NCBI RefSeq assembly: GCF_000142905.1 | Contig: NW_013657639.1 | Span: 35,469 to 80,163 of the forward strand | DNA: 44,695 nucleotides | Direction of reading: 5' to 3' | Origin: Thecamonas trahens ATCC 50062 | Taxonomy: Eukaryota > Apusozoa > Apusomonadida > Apusomonadidae | In this document: piece by piece, positions 16,399-26,402 of the stretch | Layout: every line of letters starts with the position of its first letter | Position numbering within the stretch: the first letter of the stretch is position 1 | Translations under genes and position numbers: made by a program | Notes under the pieces: model-generated | Told to the model about the DNA's origin: nothing | Database searches by the model: none | The model's input: only the letters and a program-made list of their open reading frames with translations

Positions 16399-19300
16399 CG
16401 ACGAGCCCGACGATGCAGTCGCGCCCGGAGGTCGCCGCCGACGCCGGCGTGCCGACTGCGTCAAATCTGCTGTCGAGCTCGACGGTGTCGACGGCGTGAG
16501 TGCGACGGCTGGTGCCCCGGAGCCCTCGCTCGTCGCACGAGCCACGACGTCCGCCAGCCCGGCGCTGCGGGCTGCATCGCCCTTGGTTGCTGCGGCTGAG
16601 AGCTCCGAGACCGAAACGTTGGCGGCGTGGAGCACGTCGTCGTTGTCGCGCGCCGCCATGGCCCGAAGCCGCGAGTTGATGGCATCGAGCTTGCGGTCGG
16701 CGACGGCGTCCTTGGTCTTGTTGTAGAACTTGCGCGCAAGGACCCTCTCCTCGGCCGTCCGCGCGGCAGCCAGCTCGGCAGCGAGCTTGGCGTCGAGGCC
16801 GGACTCGCGGCCGGTCGCAGACTTGGTCGACGACTCGGTCTCATACTCGCCAGACTCGTCGTAGGCATCGCTCGAGTCCTCGCCCGACACTGCCTCATCC
16901 TCGAACCGCAGCTTGCGGCCCTTGCGGTGAGCGCGGGCATCGGCAATCGCCTGCTTCTTGCGCGCCGACTTGAGTCGCCTCCGCCGCCTCGCGTCGAGCT
17001 TGGGCATGTCGTTGCGCTGGCGTGCAAGCGCAATCTCGTCCATGATACCCTGCAAAATGCGCCCAACCTGCTCGGCCTTGAGCTCCTCGCGGGTCCGGAT
17101 CAGCCGCTGAATCTCTGACTTTTGCGCGTCGAGCTCTGAAGTAATGACCTCGTTCTGCCGCGCGGCCTCGGCAGCCTCAGCCGCCGATGCCCCAAGCTCG
17201 GCCGCCCCAGGCAGTGCCGCGGCGTCATAGCCAAACAGCAGCAATGGCTGTGCGCCACCGTACGAGGCAAAGGCAAGGACGTGCGCAAACGGATGCCAGT
17301 CGAGCGAGTACACCGGCGCATCAAACGGGAGCCGGGCAAAGACCTGCCGGATCCGCCCGCCCTGCAGCACGTCCCACACATAGACCGAGCCGTCCTCCGA
17401 GCCCGAGACCACAAAGTTGCCGCACGGCGAAAAGTCCGACTTGATCTCAAACTCCTCGTTGAGGAAGCCCTCTTGCTTGTAGAGCACCTTGTACCACCGG
17501 AGATCAATCTCTACAATGGTGTTGGCCCGCCCATGGATAAGCAGCCGGTTCTGCGTCGGATGCATCCGCAGGACGTTGACCGCGCACCCGGCCGGCATGT
17601 CGGCCAGCTCCTTCATGTCGAGCGTCTTGAGCCGCGCCACATCGGCCAGCGCAGGTGCGCCCGATTTGGTCACCCGCGTCGTCCACACCCGCACGAGCCC
17701 GGCACCGTCGCCTGAAAACATGTGCGAGCCGTCGCGTGAGAACACAATCGAGTTGACCGTCGACGTGTGCCCAGCAATCTCGCGGAGCAACTCGCCGTTC
17801 GTCTGGTTGAACAGCCGCACAATCCAGTCAAACGCGCCCGTGGCTACCACTGGCGGTGCCACCGCTGTCGGATGGAACTGCGCCGTGTACACAAACGCTG
17901 TGTGCTGATAGTTGACCAGCAGGCCGGGTGCACTGCTGCCGCTCCCGCCGACCCGCCAAAGCTTGGCCGTTCCATCGGCCGACGCCGAGAGCAAGAGCGA
18001 GGCGCCAGTCCCCGGCTCGGACGCCGGGGACCATGCCAGCTCGTACACTAGCTTGGCGTGACCCACAAGATCGACAACGTGCTTCCGCTCGTACGAGTAG
18101 ATGCGGAGCGGAAAGTGACCGTCATTGCCCATCGCCGCGGCCAGGTACTCGCCCGACGGCGCCCACTTGACCACAAACGCGCCATCGTCGCCGCAGTCGA
18201 GCGCCCCGGTGAACTTGTTGGGCACCTTGCACTTTTGCCCCGGCAGCCGCGGCCAGTGCCGTGTCACCGACGCCAGCTCGTCGAGCTCGCCAGTAAGTGT
18301 CCGTGATCCGCCCTCGTCTGAGCCGTGGACGCCGAGAAGCAGGTCCTCGCCCGCTGCGCGATCGAGGCCCGACATCGAGCCCAGGCCTGACAGCGCCGCC
18401 GACCTCGAGATCATCGGCGTCAGGGCCGGAACCAACGAGACGTACAGCGTCGATGGGTACTGCTTGCGGCCCCACGCAGCACCCGTCGCGGCTTGCACGA
18501 CGCCAGATAGTAGCTGTACAGCGGTGGCGCTGAATCGGCGCTCCGCTCCGCCGCCGCAGGCTGCACATACTTGCTCACAAAGCTCTTCGGGTACTTGTAC
18601 AACTGCAGCCGCAGCGGCCGCCTAGAGTAGCTGCGATCCGGCGTCGGCGCAACCTTGAGAAAGCCCCATGCGATGCGGAACCACCCGTCGGCCTCCTTGT
18701 TGGACTTGCTCGCCTGGACGGCCTCATTGAGTCCGCCATAGTCAAGCAGCTCGAAAAGGAGCAACACGCCCGGCTTGACCACGTTGGCCCACGGGACGCC
18801 AAACTCGAGGCTCTCCTCCCACACTGGCTCGAACACGCCACGCGCCCGAAAGTTGCACGGCTTGGTCAGCAGCGGCTCAATGGCATCGAGGCTTGACGAG
18901 ACGGGCGGCGCGTTGACCGGTGCCGAGTCGGTGCCGCGCGGCAGCCGGCTTCCACTCTCCTCCCCGATCACATGCACCTGCACCAGCGGATGTGTCATCC
19001 GCACGTCTGGCACCAGCACATCTGCCCGATCGACTCGCACCGTAAACGTTTCGCAAACTCGGACCGCTTCGCCGCCTTTGCCCTCGCTCATTCCGCTCTC
19101 GCTCAGATTGTCGAGCCCGCCGCCGTCACCGGCGTGAACGCTCTCCGAGACCGGTGGCGGCGTGCCGGGCAGCGAGCCGAGAGAGGCTCGCTCCGCCTGC
19201 GAGAGGAGGCTCGGCGGACCATGGTCACTCGGCGGAGCATCCGCCGTGCCTGCGCCCGCATCCGCCGCGCCGGTGCTCACTCCATTACGCATTGCCGCCT

Positions 19301-19960
19301 GCTGCGCCTTTCCAGGCGTTGCGCCCCCGCCTTTCTTGCTGCCCGGATTGAGCTCTTGAGCTTTCGCGCCTCTTCTGCTGCGGATGTCGCCTGCCCATCT
19401 GCCTCTCCAGCACGATCCCCAGCTCCGGTCTCTGCTCCAGCACCGGCCTGGCTCCCGTCGCTTGCACTCGCGTTGGCATCCGCCGGCGCGCTGTTCTCAT
19501 CGACCCGAACCCGCGGGCCATCTCCGCCAGCCGCGGCTCTTCCTCCCTCAACCGGATCCGGATGCAGCCCTGGTGCCGGCGTCGGGTGGGCGAGCTTGCC
19601 CGGGTGCTCCAGCGAGGCGAGGACGGTAGCCGCCGCGCCAGCCGTGGGCAAGGGCGAGCCCATTTGGGAGTGAGAGGAGGCCCCGGCTCCAGGTCCGCTA
19701 TTTGTCGAGCGCTGGTCTCTGCGCTTGCGTCTGCGGCGGGAGCTGCGGTCGGACGTGTGTGGTGGTTGGCCTGGCTTGCTCTGTGTGTGGGCCGCGGACG
19801 GAGGAGCCGTTGCCCGTTTGGCGCGGTTCGGCGAGCCGCCACCAGCAGCTGCGGCTGTGGTATGGGCATGGGCTGTGGAGACGACTGCAAACGGGGTACC
19901 GGGTACCTTTTGCTGTGTCACGTTCATCGCCTCCTTCCCGGTCGTATCCGTTGATGCCAT
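16399..19960 (-). CDS. AHI1: jouberin/AHI1 homologue (WD40), 3' end in gap, two frame breaks
   Basis: Homologue of Abelson helper integration site 1, a ciliary transition-zone and basal-body protein. The N-terminal part (19960 to about 19280) is low complexity. The C2-like region of the family spans about 19010-18580 (RIAWGFLKV, LRLQLYKYPKSF). The diagnostic block YPSTLYV is at about 18458, followed by LPGQKCKVPNK and about seven WD40 repeats (about 18220-17190; SASADGTAKLW, SGSEDGSVYVW). A charged coiled-coil and basic tail follow to the gap. I see no SH3 domain. The frame switches near 19283 and near 18470-18473 (a GGGG run in sense), each consistent with one missing base. I chose Met at 19960 because upstream codons come from a minisatellite. 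The gene is divergent to the F-BAR gene. Conservation to human AHI1 is high for a protist. Confidence 0.85.
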
Positions 19961-19980
19961 CGGCGCCGGGGAGAGATTCG

Positions 19981-20220
19981 CACAATCGTTCATTTAATCG
20001 TTCGCACAATCGTTCATTTAATCGTTCGCACAATCGTTCATTCAATCGTTCGCACAATCGTTCATGCAATCGTTCGCACAATCGTTCATTTAATCGTTCG
20101 CACAATCGTTCATTTAATCGTTCGCACAATCGTTCATGCAATCGTTCGCACAATCGTTCATTCAATCGTTCGCACAATCGTTCATTCAATCGTTCGCACA
20201 ATCGTTCATTCGTCCGTTCA
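19981..20220. repeat. 24-bp minisatellite, ten units
   Basis: Ten contiguous copies of a 24-bp unit, CACAATCGTTCATTTAATCG plus TTCG. Nine copies differ essentially only in the two bases after CAT, giving TTTAAT, TTCAAT or TGCAAT; the tenth diverges. The unit is a multiple of three without stop codons in some frames, so it makes spurious open frames on both strands. Confidence 0.95.
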
Positions 20221-20233
20221 TTCAATCGTTCGT

Positions 20234-20393
20234 ACCAACATCGTCCACCCGTTCGCACCAACATCGTCCATCCGCTCGCACCAACATCGTCCATCCATCG
20301 TACCAACATCGTCCATCCATTCGTACCAACATCGTCCATCCATTCTCACCAACATCGTCCATCCGTTCGCTCCAACATCGTCCATCCGTTCAC
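20234..20393. repeat. 23-bp minisatellite, seven units
   Basis: Seven copies of ACCAACATCGTCCATCCGTT plus CGC, one of 22 bp, starting 13 bases after the 24-bp array. The units share an ATCGT core with that array, suggesting a related origin. Confidence 0.92.
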
Positions 20394-20506
20394 ACAATCA
20401 TGCCCTCCTTCCTTCCCCCTCCACCGGTATTCGGTATTCTCCTGTTCACTTTCACCGGAACCTGGCGCTCTCCCGCTCGCGCCACCACCGCACTTCCTCA
20501 TCGGCC

Positions 20507-22273
20507 ATGGCTGCTGCTGCTATTGAGGCGAGGGCTACGGATGGCGTTACTCCGTTCCGCGACGTCTACTGGTCGCCCGATGGGGTGGAGACGCTTATTG
20601 AGCGCCGTGAGCTCGACGTCGAGTTTGCCGGCAAGCTCACGCTGCTGTTCAAGAAGCTCCGCGCGGCCGAGACGAGCTACGCCAAGACGCTCAAGACCAT
20701 CGCACAGAGTGCATCGTTGGAGATGCCGCTCTCTCTCAAGACGTCTGGCCTCGGCGCCGCCTACAAGCACATGCTCGCCTTTGTCGCCTCGCAGGCCGTC
20801 CGTCATCGCAAGCTCGGGGAGATGCTCGAGGTCACCTCGTCCGACATCTCCAAGGCCGACATGTTCCAGAAGAAGCGCAAGGGCGACAAGGCTGTCCGCT
20901 CTGCCTTTGCTGCCTACTCCAAGGCCGGCAAGGACGTCGAGTCGGCCCGCGATGACTACTACCAGCTCTGCGAGTACATTGCCATCGATCACCCCGAGGC
21001 CCGCCGCGATCGCTTCGACTCAAAGGTGGCCAAGGCCAAGTCCGCTTACAAGCGCGCCCTCGCCGCCTGCGAAGAGTGCCACGAGGAGGTTCAGTCCTCG
21101 CTCGGCTCTTTCATGGACGCCGAGCAGGCCGAGGCCGTCTCCCGCCGCCAGGTCCTCAAGGACCTCGCAGCCATGTACGGCTCGATGAACGTCGGCCTGC
21201 TCTCGGTCGGGACCAAGGCCGCCAACCACGTGGTCGACGCTGTCTCACGGGTCAACGTCCTCACAGACATCGAGGACTTTATCCACGTCACCCCCGAGTG
21301 CCGCGGGCCGGACTCGATCTCGCCGCCGTGCTTTGTCGACTACGACGACCGCGGCAAGGTCAAGGACACCGGCATCGGCCTTGACCGCTCGCCGTCTGAA
21401 GCCGCCATCGACTCGCCCGACTACTGCGGCGAGCTCGAGGTCTTCCACGACTCGTCGCTCAAGTTTAACAAGAAAAAGTACTGGAAAGACCGCTGGGTTG
21501 TCGTCGCCTCGCCCTGGCTCCAGGTCTACAAGTCGAACAAAGACGTCAAGGCTGGCAAGTCGCCGCTCCTGCAGATCCGCCTCTCGCAACTCGTCCGCGT
21601 CGATCCCGAACCCGAGGAGCTTGCTGGCGTCCGTGACCACCCCATCGCCCTCCGCATCTCGGGCCTCATCGAAATTGTACTTGCTGCTGCCTCCCAGGCC
21701 GACCACTTTAAGTGGTCCGGCGCCATCGAAAAGGCCACCCCGCACGCCACGCCCGGCTCTGCCAACCTCCGCTCGCCGCTCACTCCGGCGCCGGCCCCGC
21801 TCTCGGCCGCCTCGTCAAGCTCATCGGCCGCCTCGGCCACGGGCTCCGGCCCGCTCAGCGACGCCGAGCGACGCCGCCGCAACGCCGACCGCGTCTCGGT
21901 CCACGCCCCGCCACCGCTCGCCACCGCCGTCTCCGCCATTCCAATCAACTACGCCGCCACAGGCACCAGCCCGGCGTCGCCTCCCTCATCCGCCCTGGGC
22001 ATCGATGCCCAGGTCGGACCCGGCGGTGTCATCGGACCCGGCGGTGTCGCCTCCTCGCCACCGCCCGCCACACATGCTCCCACAACTGCCCACGCCCCCG
22101 ACGCCGCTGCGTCTTCCTCTGCCGCTGGCCCGCCGCGCCCAGCCGAGCGGACCCGCCCGCTCATGATGCCGGCCACCATCACCTCGATCTCATCGATGAG
22201 CGGCGTCCTCGACATCCACGCCGCCTTTGAAGACCTAGGCGTCGACGACCTCGACGAGCTCCTTCAACTTTAG
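20507..22273 (+). CDS. F-BAR and PH domain protein
   Basis: A 588-residue uninterrupted protein likely to bind and curve membranes in endocytosis or actin remodelling. Residues about 15-265 form a helical F-BAR-type region (FRDVYWSPDGVETLIERR, KKLRAAETSYAKTLK, ARDDYYQLCEYI). A PH domain follows at about 303-410 (YWKDRWVVVASPWLQVY) with a basic first strand region suited to phosphoinositide binding. The C-terminal 170 residues are Ser/Pro/Ala-rich and probably disordered, ending in a short acidic segment. No SH3 domain is present. The ATG has a good context (GGCCATGG). Its stop is 45 bases from that of the convergent PH-array gene. Confidence 0.85.
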   Translation: MAAAAIEARATDGVTPFRDVYWSPDGVETLIERRELDVEFAGKLTLLFKKLRAAETSYAKTLKTIAQSASLEMPLSLKTSGLGAAYKHMLAFVASQAVRHRKLGEMLEVTSSDISKADMFQKKRKGDKAVRSAFAAYSKAGKDVESARDDYYQLCEYIAIDHPEARRDRFDSKVAKAKSAYKRALAACEECHEEVQSSLGSFMDAEQAEAVSRRQVLKDLAAMYGSMNVGLLSVGTKAANHVVDAVSRVNVLTDIEDFIHVTPECRGPDSISPPCFVDYDDRGKVKDTGIGLDRSPSEAAIDSPDYCGELEVFHDSSLKFNKKKYWKDRWVVVASPWLQVYKSNKDVKAGKSPLLQIRLSQLVRVDPEPEELAGVRDHPIALRISGLIEIVLAAASQADHFKWSGAIEKATPHATPGSANLRSPLTPAPAPLSAASSSSSAASATGSGPLSDAERRRRNADRVSVHAPPPLATAVSAIPINYAATGTSPASPPSSALGIDAQVGPGGVIGPGGVASSPPPATHAPTTAHAPDAAASSSAAGPPRPAERTRPLMMPATITSISSMSGVLDIHAAFEDLGVDDLDELLQL

Positions 22274-22318
22274 TCGCTCGCCGCAGGTAACGCTGCCTGG
22301 CTGTGATAAGCTCCACAG

Positions 22319-24900
22319 CTATGCCATCTGCCGGAGAAACGAGAGCACGTGAGACCAGTCCTCCGACGCCACGAGCCAGCCCGTCGCGCCCTCACGGCGG
22401 CGGAGATGGACTTTGCCGGAGAGGTACTCGTCGCCGATCTTTGTCCGCTTATCGTTAAACGTGAGTGTGGCAAGAACGTCGGAGGAGACGTACTGCGAGA
22501 CCGGAGGAGTGATGAGGTCGGCGAGCGAGGGCACGCCGCGCTCGCGGGCGACCGTAAACGGATACCCGCCGATGTACGAAGTGCCCTCGGTCTCCTTGTA
22601 CGCGCAAAAGGTGGCGAGGTCCGACGCCTCGTACGCCCGACGCCAGATGAGCCAGCACGAGAACGGATCGGCCGGAAACTCTGGCACCGTCACTGATGCC
22701 CGCAACGTCGAAACCCACTTGCCGTGGTCGAGTGCGTTAGACGCGAAAAAGTAGTACGTTCGCTCGGGTGTGACAATGTTGAACCCGAGGTCGTCGTCGC
22801 CGTCGGCGAGGTCGACCGCCATGATGTGCGAGACAGAGATCTTGCCGCGTGCCGGGTTTCCCTTTCGCGTTGCGTATGAGAGCTGCGACTCGGTGAGCGT
22901 GCACCACCTCGAGTTGAGCGACGAGCCCTCGCCCTCGCCGCGCTTACGGAGCGGGCCCTCCAGTAGCACCTCGGGGTTGGCAGCTGCAGCCGCCGCGTCG
23001 TCGCCCGAAAGCATTGCGTTGAGCGCCGCCACCCACTGGGTCATGTCCTCCTCGGTCGTGCATGCCACGTAGTACGTCCGTGCCGGGCACACAATCGCAA
23101 AGCAGTGCTCGGCAACCTCGGCCGGTGCCGCCACGTACGAGACAACAGATGCGATGCGGTCGAGGTCGATGACACCCTTGACTGCCCCATCCGGTGCCTT
23201 GGAGTACAACAGACACTTGTGTGTAAGCACAAACCACCGCCGCTGCCAGCCCTTGCCGCGCGACGAAATCGGGCCAGTTCCAGCCCGCTTGGTCAGATAG
23301 CCCTGAGTTACGATCGTGTGCGCCGGGGCCAGTGAGCCGACGCCTGGCACGCTTCGCACTTTGGCCTCAACCCGGAGTTCGGCGGTCCAAGTCAGGTCGT
23401 CAAACGCACCGCCGACAACCACTGGCTGCGTCTCGCTGCTCGCCGCCTCGTCTCCGTCCGCTCCCGACTCGTTGCCCGCCGCGCCGCGCAATGCGCTCCA
23501 GTACTCGTCGACGCTTGCAATCGCCGAGTACGAGCATGTTGACAGCCGCCCGGCCCGGCACGTCTCCGCCACTGCCAGCGGCGAGAGACGAACCTCGGGC
23601 GCAGTGTACGGAAGGCCCATGCCGGTACCCTGGTTGTGGAGCCCAACCGAGAGCGCCGAGAGCACCGCGGCGCGTTCCAGTGACATTGAGCTCGAGCGCG
23701 ACGTCCGTTTCGAGTGGACGCCTGACGGCGACATCTCGCCGCCGAGCACCGAGAGGCTCCCGGCGCCCGGTGTCGGTGCGCCAGGTACAGGCCCAGTGTG
23801 CGCCGGCGCAAACTTGATCGACACGTCTGGCTTGGGCCGCAGGTAGAGCGTCTTGCCGTCAAACAGCGATGTCGCAGCAAGGTTGTACGCCGAGTGCTCA
23901 ATCGGGACCAGGTGGTCATCAAGGAGCGTGTAGTGGATGAGCAGGCTCGAGTCGAGGCCGAGGCAGGCAAAGATAGCATGCTTGATCGAGGTCATGGGCG
24001 TGTCGAGCGCCACCGAGAGCAGCGCCGCCATCGGCTGGCACGCGTAGTTGACCACTACCCGGAGCAGCATGCGCGAGCTAGAGAGTAGCGCGTGCTGCGA
24101 CCGCGCCAGCACTGTGCTCTGAATGTCCTCGATCCACTCGTTGCGCTCCATCTCCGAGCCGGCAAAGGCCTCAAAGGTACGCGTTGGCGTCACAATCTCC
24201 AGCGCATGCGACTTGGAGCACGTGTCCGGGTTGGCCATCCCCACAGACTTGATGTTGGCGACCTGAATTGTGCCCTTGACTGGCTTGTCCGGCTTGGCCG
24301 CGTACGTCAGCTTCCAGTTGGTGAGCACAAACCATCGCTTGGCCCAGTTACTCGACCCGCCGCCCTTTTTGGTGAGGAACCCGGCCCGCAGCTGGGTCTC
24401 CGGCAGGATGTTGATCGTCGCTCCACTGGCTCGCCCGCTCTCGGTCAGCGACCGCGCTGCGCCGCGCCCGCCGCCGCTGGCCTCGCCGCCGTCGCCGCCG
24501 TCAAGCACGCCCGAGGCAGACGTCGGCGTAAAGTTGATGACCGACCGCAGCGAGTTCATCCACACCTCTTTGTACGCCTCGGACGAGCACGACATGTAGT
24601 ACCGCCGGTGCGAGGTGACGAGGCAAAAGCAGTTCTTGCGCTTCTTGATCTCGGCTGGATCGTGCTCGTCGTGGACCGCAATCATGTCGTTGGCGTCGAT
24701 GGTGCCCTTGAGCGGCTTGTTGCGGTTCGCCGCATACGTCAGCTTTTTGGTGGTGAGCACAAAAAATCGCTTCTGCCACTTGCGCCGGCTCCCGCCGCGC
24801 TTGGTCATGAAGCCCTCTTCCACAAGCTCTTCCTCCTGCGCGTCGCGAGCCCGCCGGCGCTCCTCGAGCGTCATCGGCTTGCGGTAGACCGAGCCCGACG

Positions 24901-24931
<31 letters not shown>

Positions 24932-25798
24932 CGCGCCGGCCCGGCCGCCAACCGTCCCGGCGCTTCCGCCCGACTCGTCGATGCCGCCTCCAGAGCCGCC
25001 GAAGCCGCCGCCTGAACCGCCGGCTCCTCCCTCGCCGCCGCCAGACGACTTTGACAAGTCAAGCTCGTCCGACGCCGTCATATCGCCAGACTCACGGACT
25101 GGCGTGGCTAGAAAAGCCGAGTTGCGCAGCGACGACGACAGTGTCTTGTGCTGCTTGATGACTCTTGCTGTGGCCGAGCCCGGTAAGGCGGTGGCCGACG
25201 GCGCTGCCGCCATGCCAACGTCGTCGTCCGATCCCGACAGCTGCGCCGTGTATGCCACCAGAGTTTTGAGCACATACACCGTGGTGAGCACGGCCTTGAG
25301 ATTGTTCTCCTCCAGATCGTCGAGGGTAAAGGCCTCGGCCTCGGCCACACCGATGAGCGTCACACCCTCTGCAAACCGCGCCATATTCCGCAACAGCTCT
25401 GGCGAACGAACCAGTCGCGAGCTCGAGCTCCCATCCACCGCGCCACTGGATGACAATGACGTTGCACCAGTAGAGGCCTCTGTCCGAGGCATGGCCGTCG
25501 CTGCTCCACTTGCTGTTGCCATGGCAGCGGGCAGCGAGGAAGAGTTGTCATCATCGTCCGACTCGTCCGAGTCCGAGTCTGAGCAGCATACGGACGGATC
25601 CAAGGCATTGAGGAGAGTACATGCCCAGAGACCATGCGAATGGAGAAAGAGTGAGACCAGAGGTGCCCTGTCTGCCCAGAGCTCCATAAGCTCGTCAGCG
25701 GTGGGAATGGGGTACTTTGAGAGGACACTCCGGACCCAGGTCTCGAGGACAGACGGACTCGCCCCCTCGGGGAGCACCCCGTTGGTCAGTGACGACAT
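22319..25798 (-). CDS. multi-PH-domain protein with ubiquitin-like/RA-type domain
   Basis: A 1,159-residue uninterrupted protein, probably a phosphoinositide-dependent scaffold. PH1 is at about 322-425 (GFMTKRGGSRRKWQKRFFVL) and PH2 at about 466-565 (GFLTKKGGGSSNWAKRWFVL), close paralogues sharing LTYAA and KGTI. Residues about 575-656 resemble a ubiquitin-like Ras-binding or RA fold (LLRVVVNYACQP to LYLRPKP). PH3 is at about 830-930 (GYLTKRAGTG, WQRRWFVLTHKCLLYS) and PH4 at about 946-1037 (EGPLRKRGEGEG, SRWCTLTESQLSYA). The last 120 residues (CWLIWRRAYEASDL) are conserved-looking but unrecognised. The N-terminal 100 residues are helical, followed by acidic/Ser, Gly and poly-Ala low complexity. 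The PH calls are firm; the RBD call is tentative. Confidence 0.85.
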
Positions 25799-25976
25799 GT
25801 CGTCAGGGAGAGGAGGAGGGGAGGGGGAGGAGGGGGGGGGAGGGGGGGAGGAGGGGGGGTCTCGTTAGAGAGGTGGTCCTGTTGACGGTGGGGGGGAGGG
25901 AGGGGGGGACGGTGGTGGTCGCCGCTATTCGTTGGAGTGGCGGTGCAGTTGGTTGGTTGGCCGGGGCTTTTCGCTT

Positions 25977-26048
25977 GGCCTGATGGCCTGATGGCCTGAT
26001 GGCCTGATGGCTTGATGGCTTGATGGCTTGATGGCTTGATGGCTTGAT
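25977..26048. repeat. 8-bp tandem repeat, nine units
   Basis: Nine contiguous 8-bp units: four GGCCTGAT then five GGCTTGAT, a clean block change at one position. Confidence 0.95.
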
Positions 26049-26168
26049 GACCTTTACCCTGATGGTTCTTGCCCTGACGGCCTTTGCCCTGATGGTTCTT
26101 GCCCTGACGGCCTTTGCCCTGACGGCCTTTGCCCTGACGGCATTTGCCCTGATGGCCTTTGGCCTGAC
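26049..26168. repeat. 15-bp tandem repeat, eight units
   Basis: Eight contiguous 15-bp units of the form GGCCTTTGCCCTGAC/T, directly abutting the 8-bp array and sharing its CCTGAT/GGCC core. GGTTCTTGCCCTGAC alternates with GGCCTTTGCCCTGAT early in the array. Confidence 0.93.
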
Positions 26169-26402
26169 CTGACGGCTTGGTCTGAACACGGTTTACGACT
26201 GGGCATGGGATGGGGATGCTGGAAGAGGGATCAGGGTGCAGAGATGGGGATCAGGTACTACGATGCGAGTCCATGTTTCCCCGGAGGCCTTGGACAGGTC
26301 ACGTACGTGTGCAATGATCGATCGGTGGGTCCACCTGGGACATCGCCCACAGGCAATGCCCCATCGTCCTGCCGTTCGGGCCATTGCAGTTCAGCTTGGC
26401 TC

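Larger units (their letters stand above)
19961..20506. other. divergent intergenic region filled by two minisatellites
   Basis: 546 bases separating AHI1 (-) from the F-BAR gene (+). About 400 bases are tandem repeats (19981-20220 and 20234-20393). Only about 110 ordinary bases remain before the F-BAR ATG. Confidence 0.75.
25799..26402. other. intergenic region with G-rich tract and two-tier minisatellite
   Basis: 604 bases between the tandem minus-strand PH-array and UQCC3-like genes. It holds a G-rich tract (about 25805-25860, C/T-rich in the PH-gene sense), then 8-bp and 15-bp tandem arrays. The remaining 26169-26402 shows nothing I can support as a gene. Confidence 0.65.

Noticed and set aside
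19981-20393. CRISPR array
   Set aside because: Units abut with no unique spacers and unit length is constant; this is a minisatellite in a eukaryotic genome with no cas genes nearby.
19702-20526. Long open frames through the 24-bp repeat on both strands (HNRSFNRS-type and CERLNERL-type proteins)
   Set aside because: The unit length is a multiple of three and stop-free, so frames stay open by construction. The region lies between two divergent real genes, and the predicted proteins are pure repeat.
25803-26189. Minus-strand open frame reading RAKAVRAKAVRA-type repeats
   Set aside because: It is the 15-bp and 8-bp repeats translated; no flanking domain or conserved sequence.
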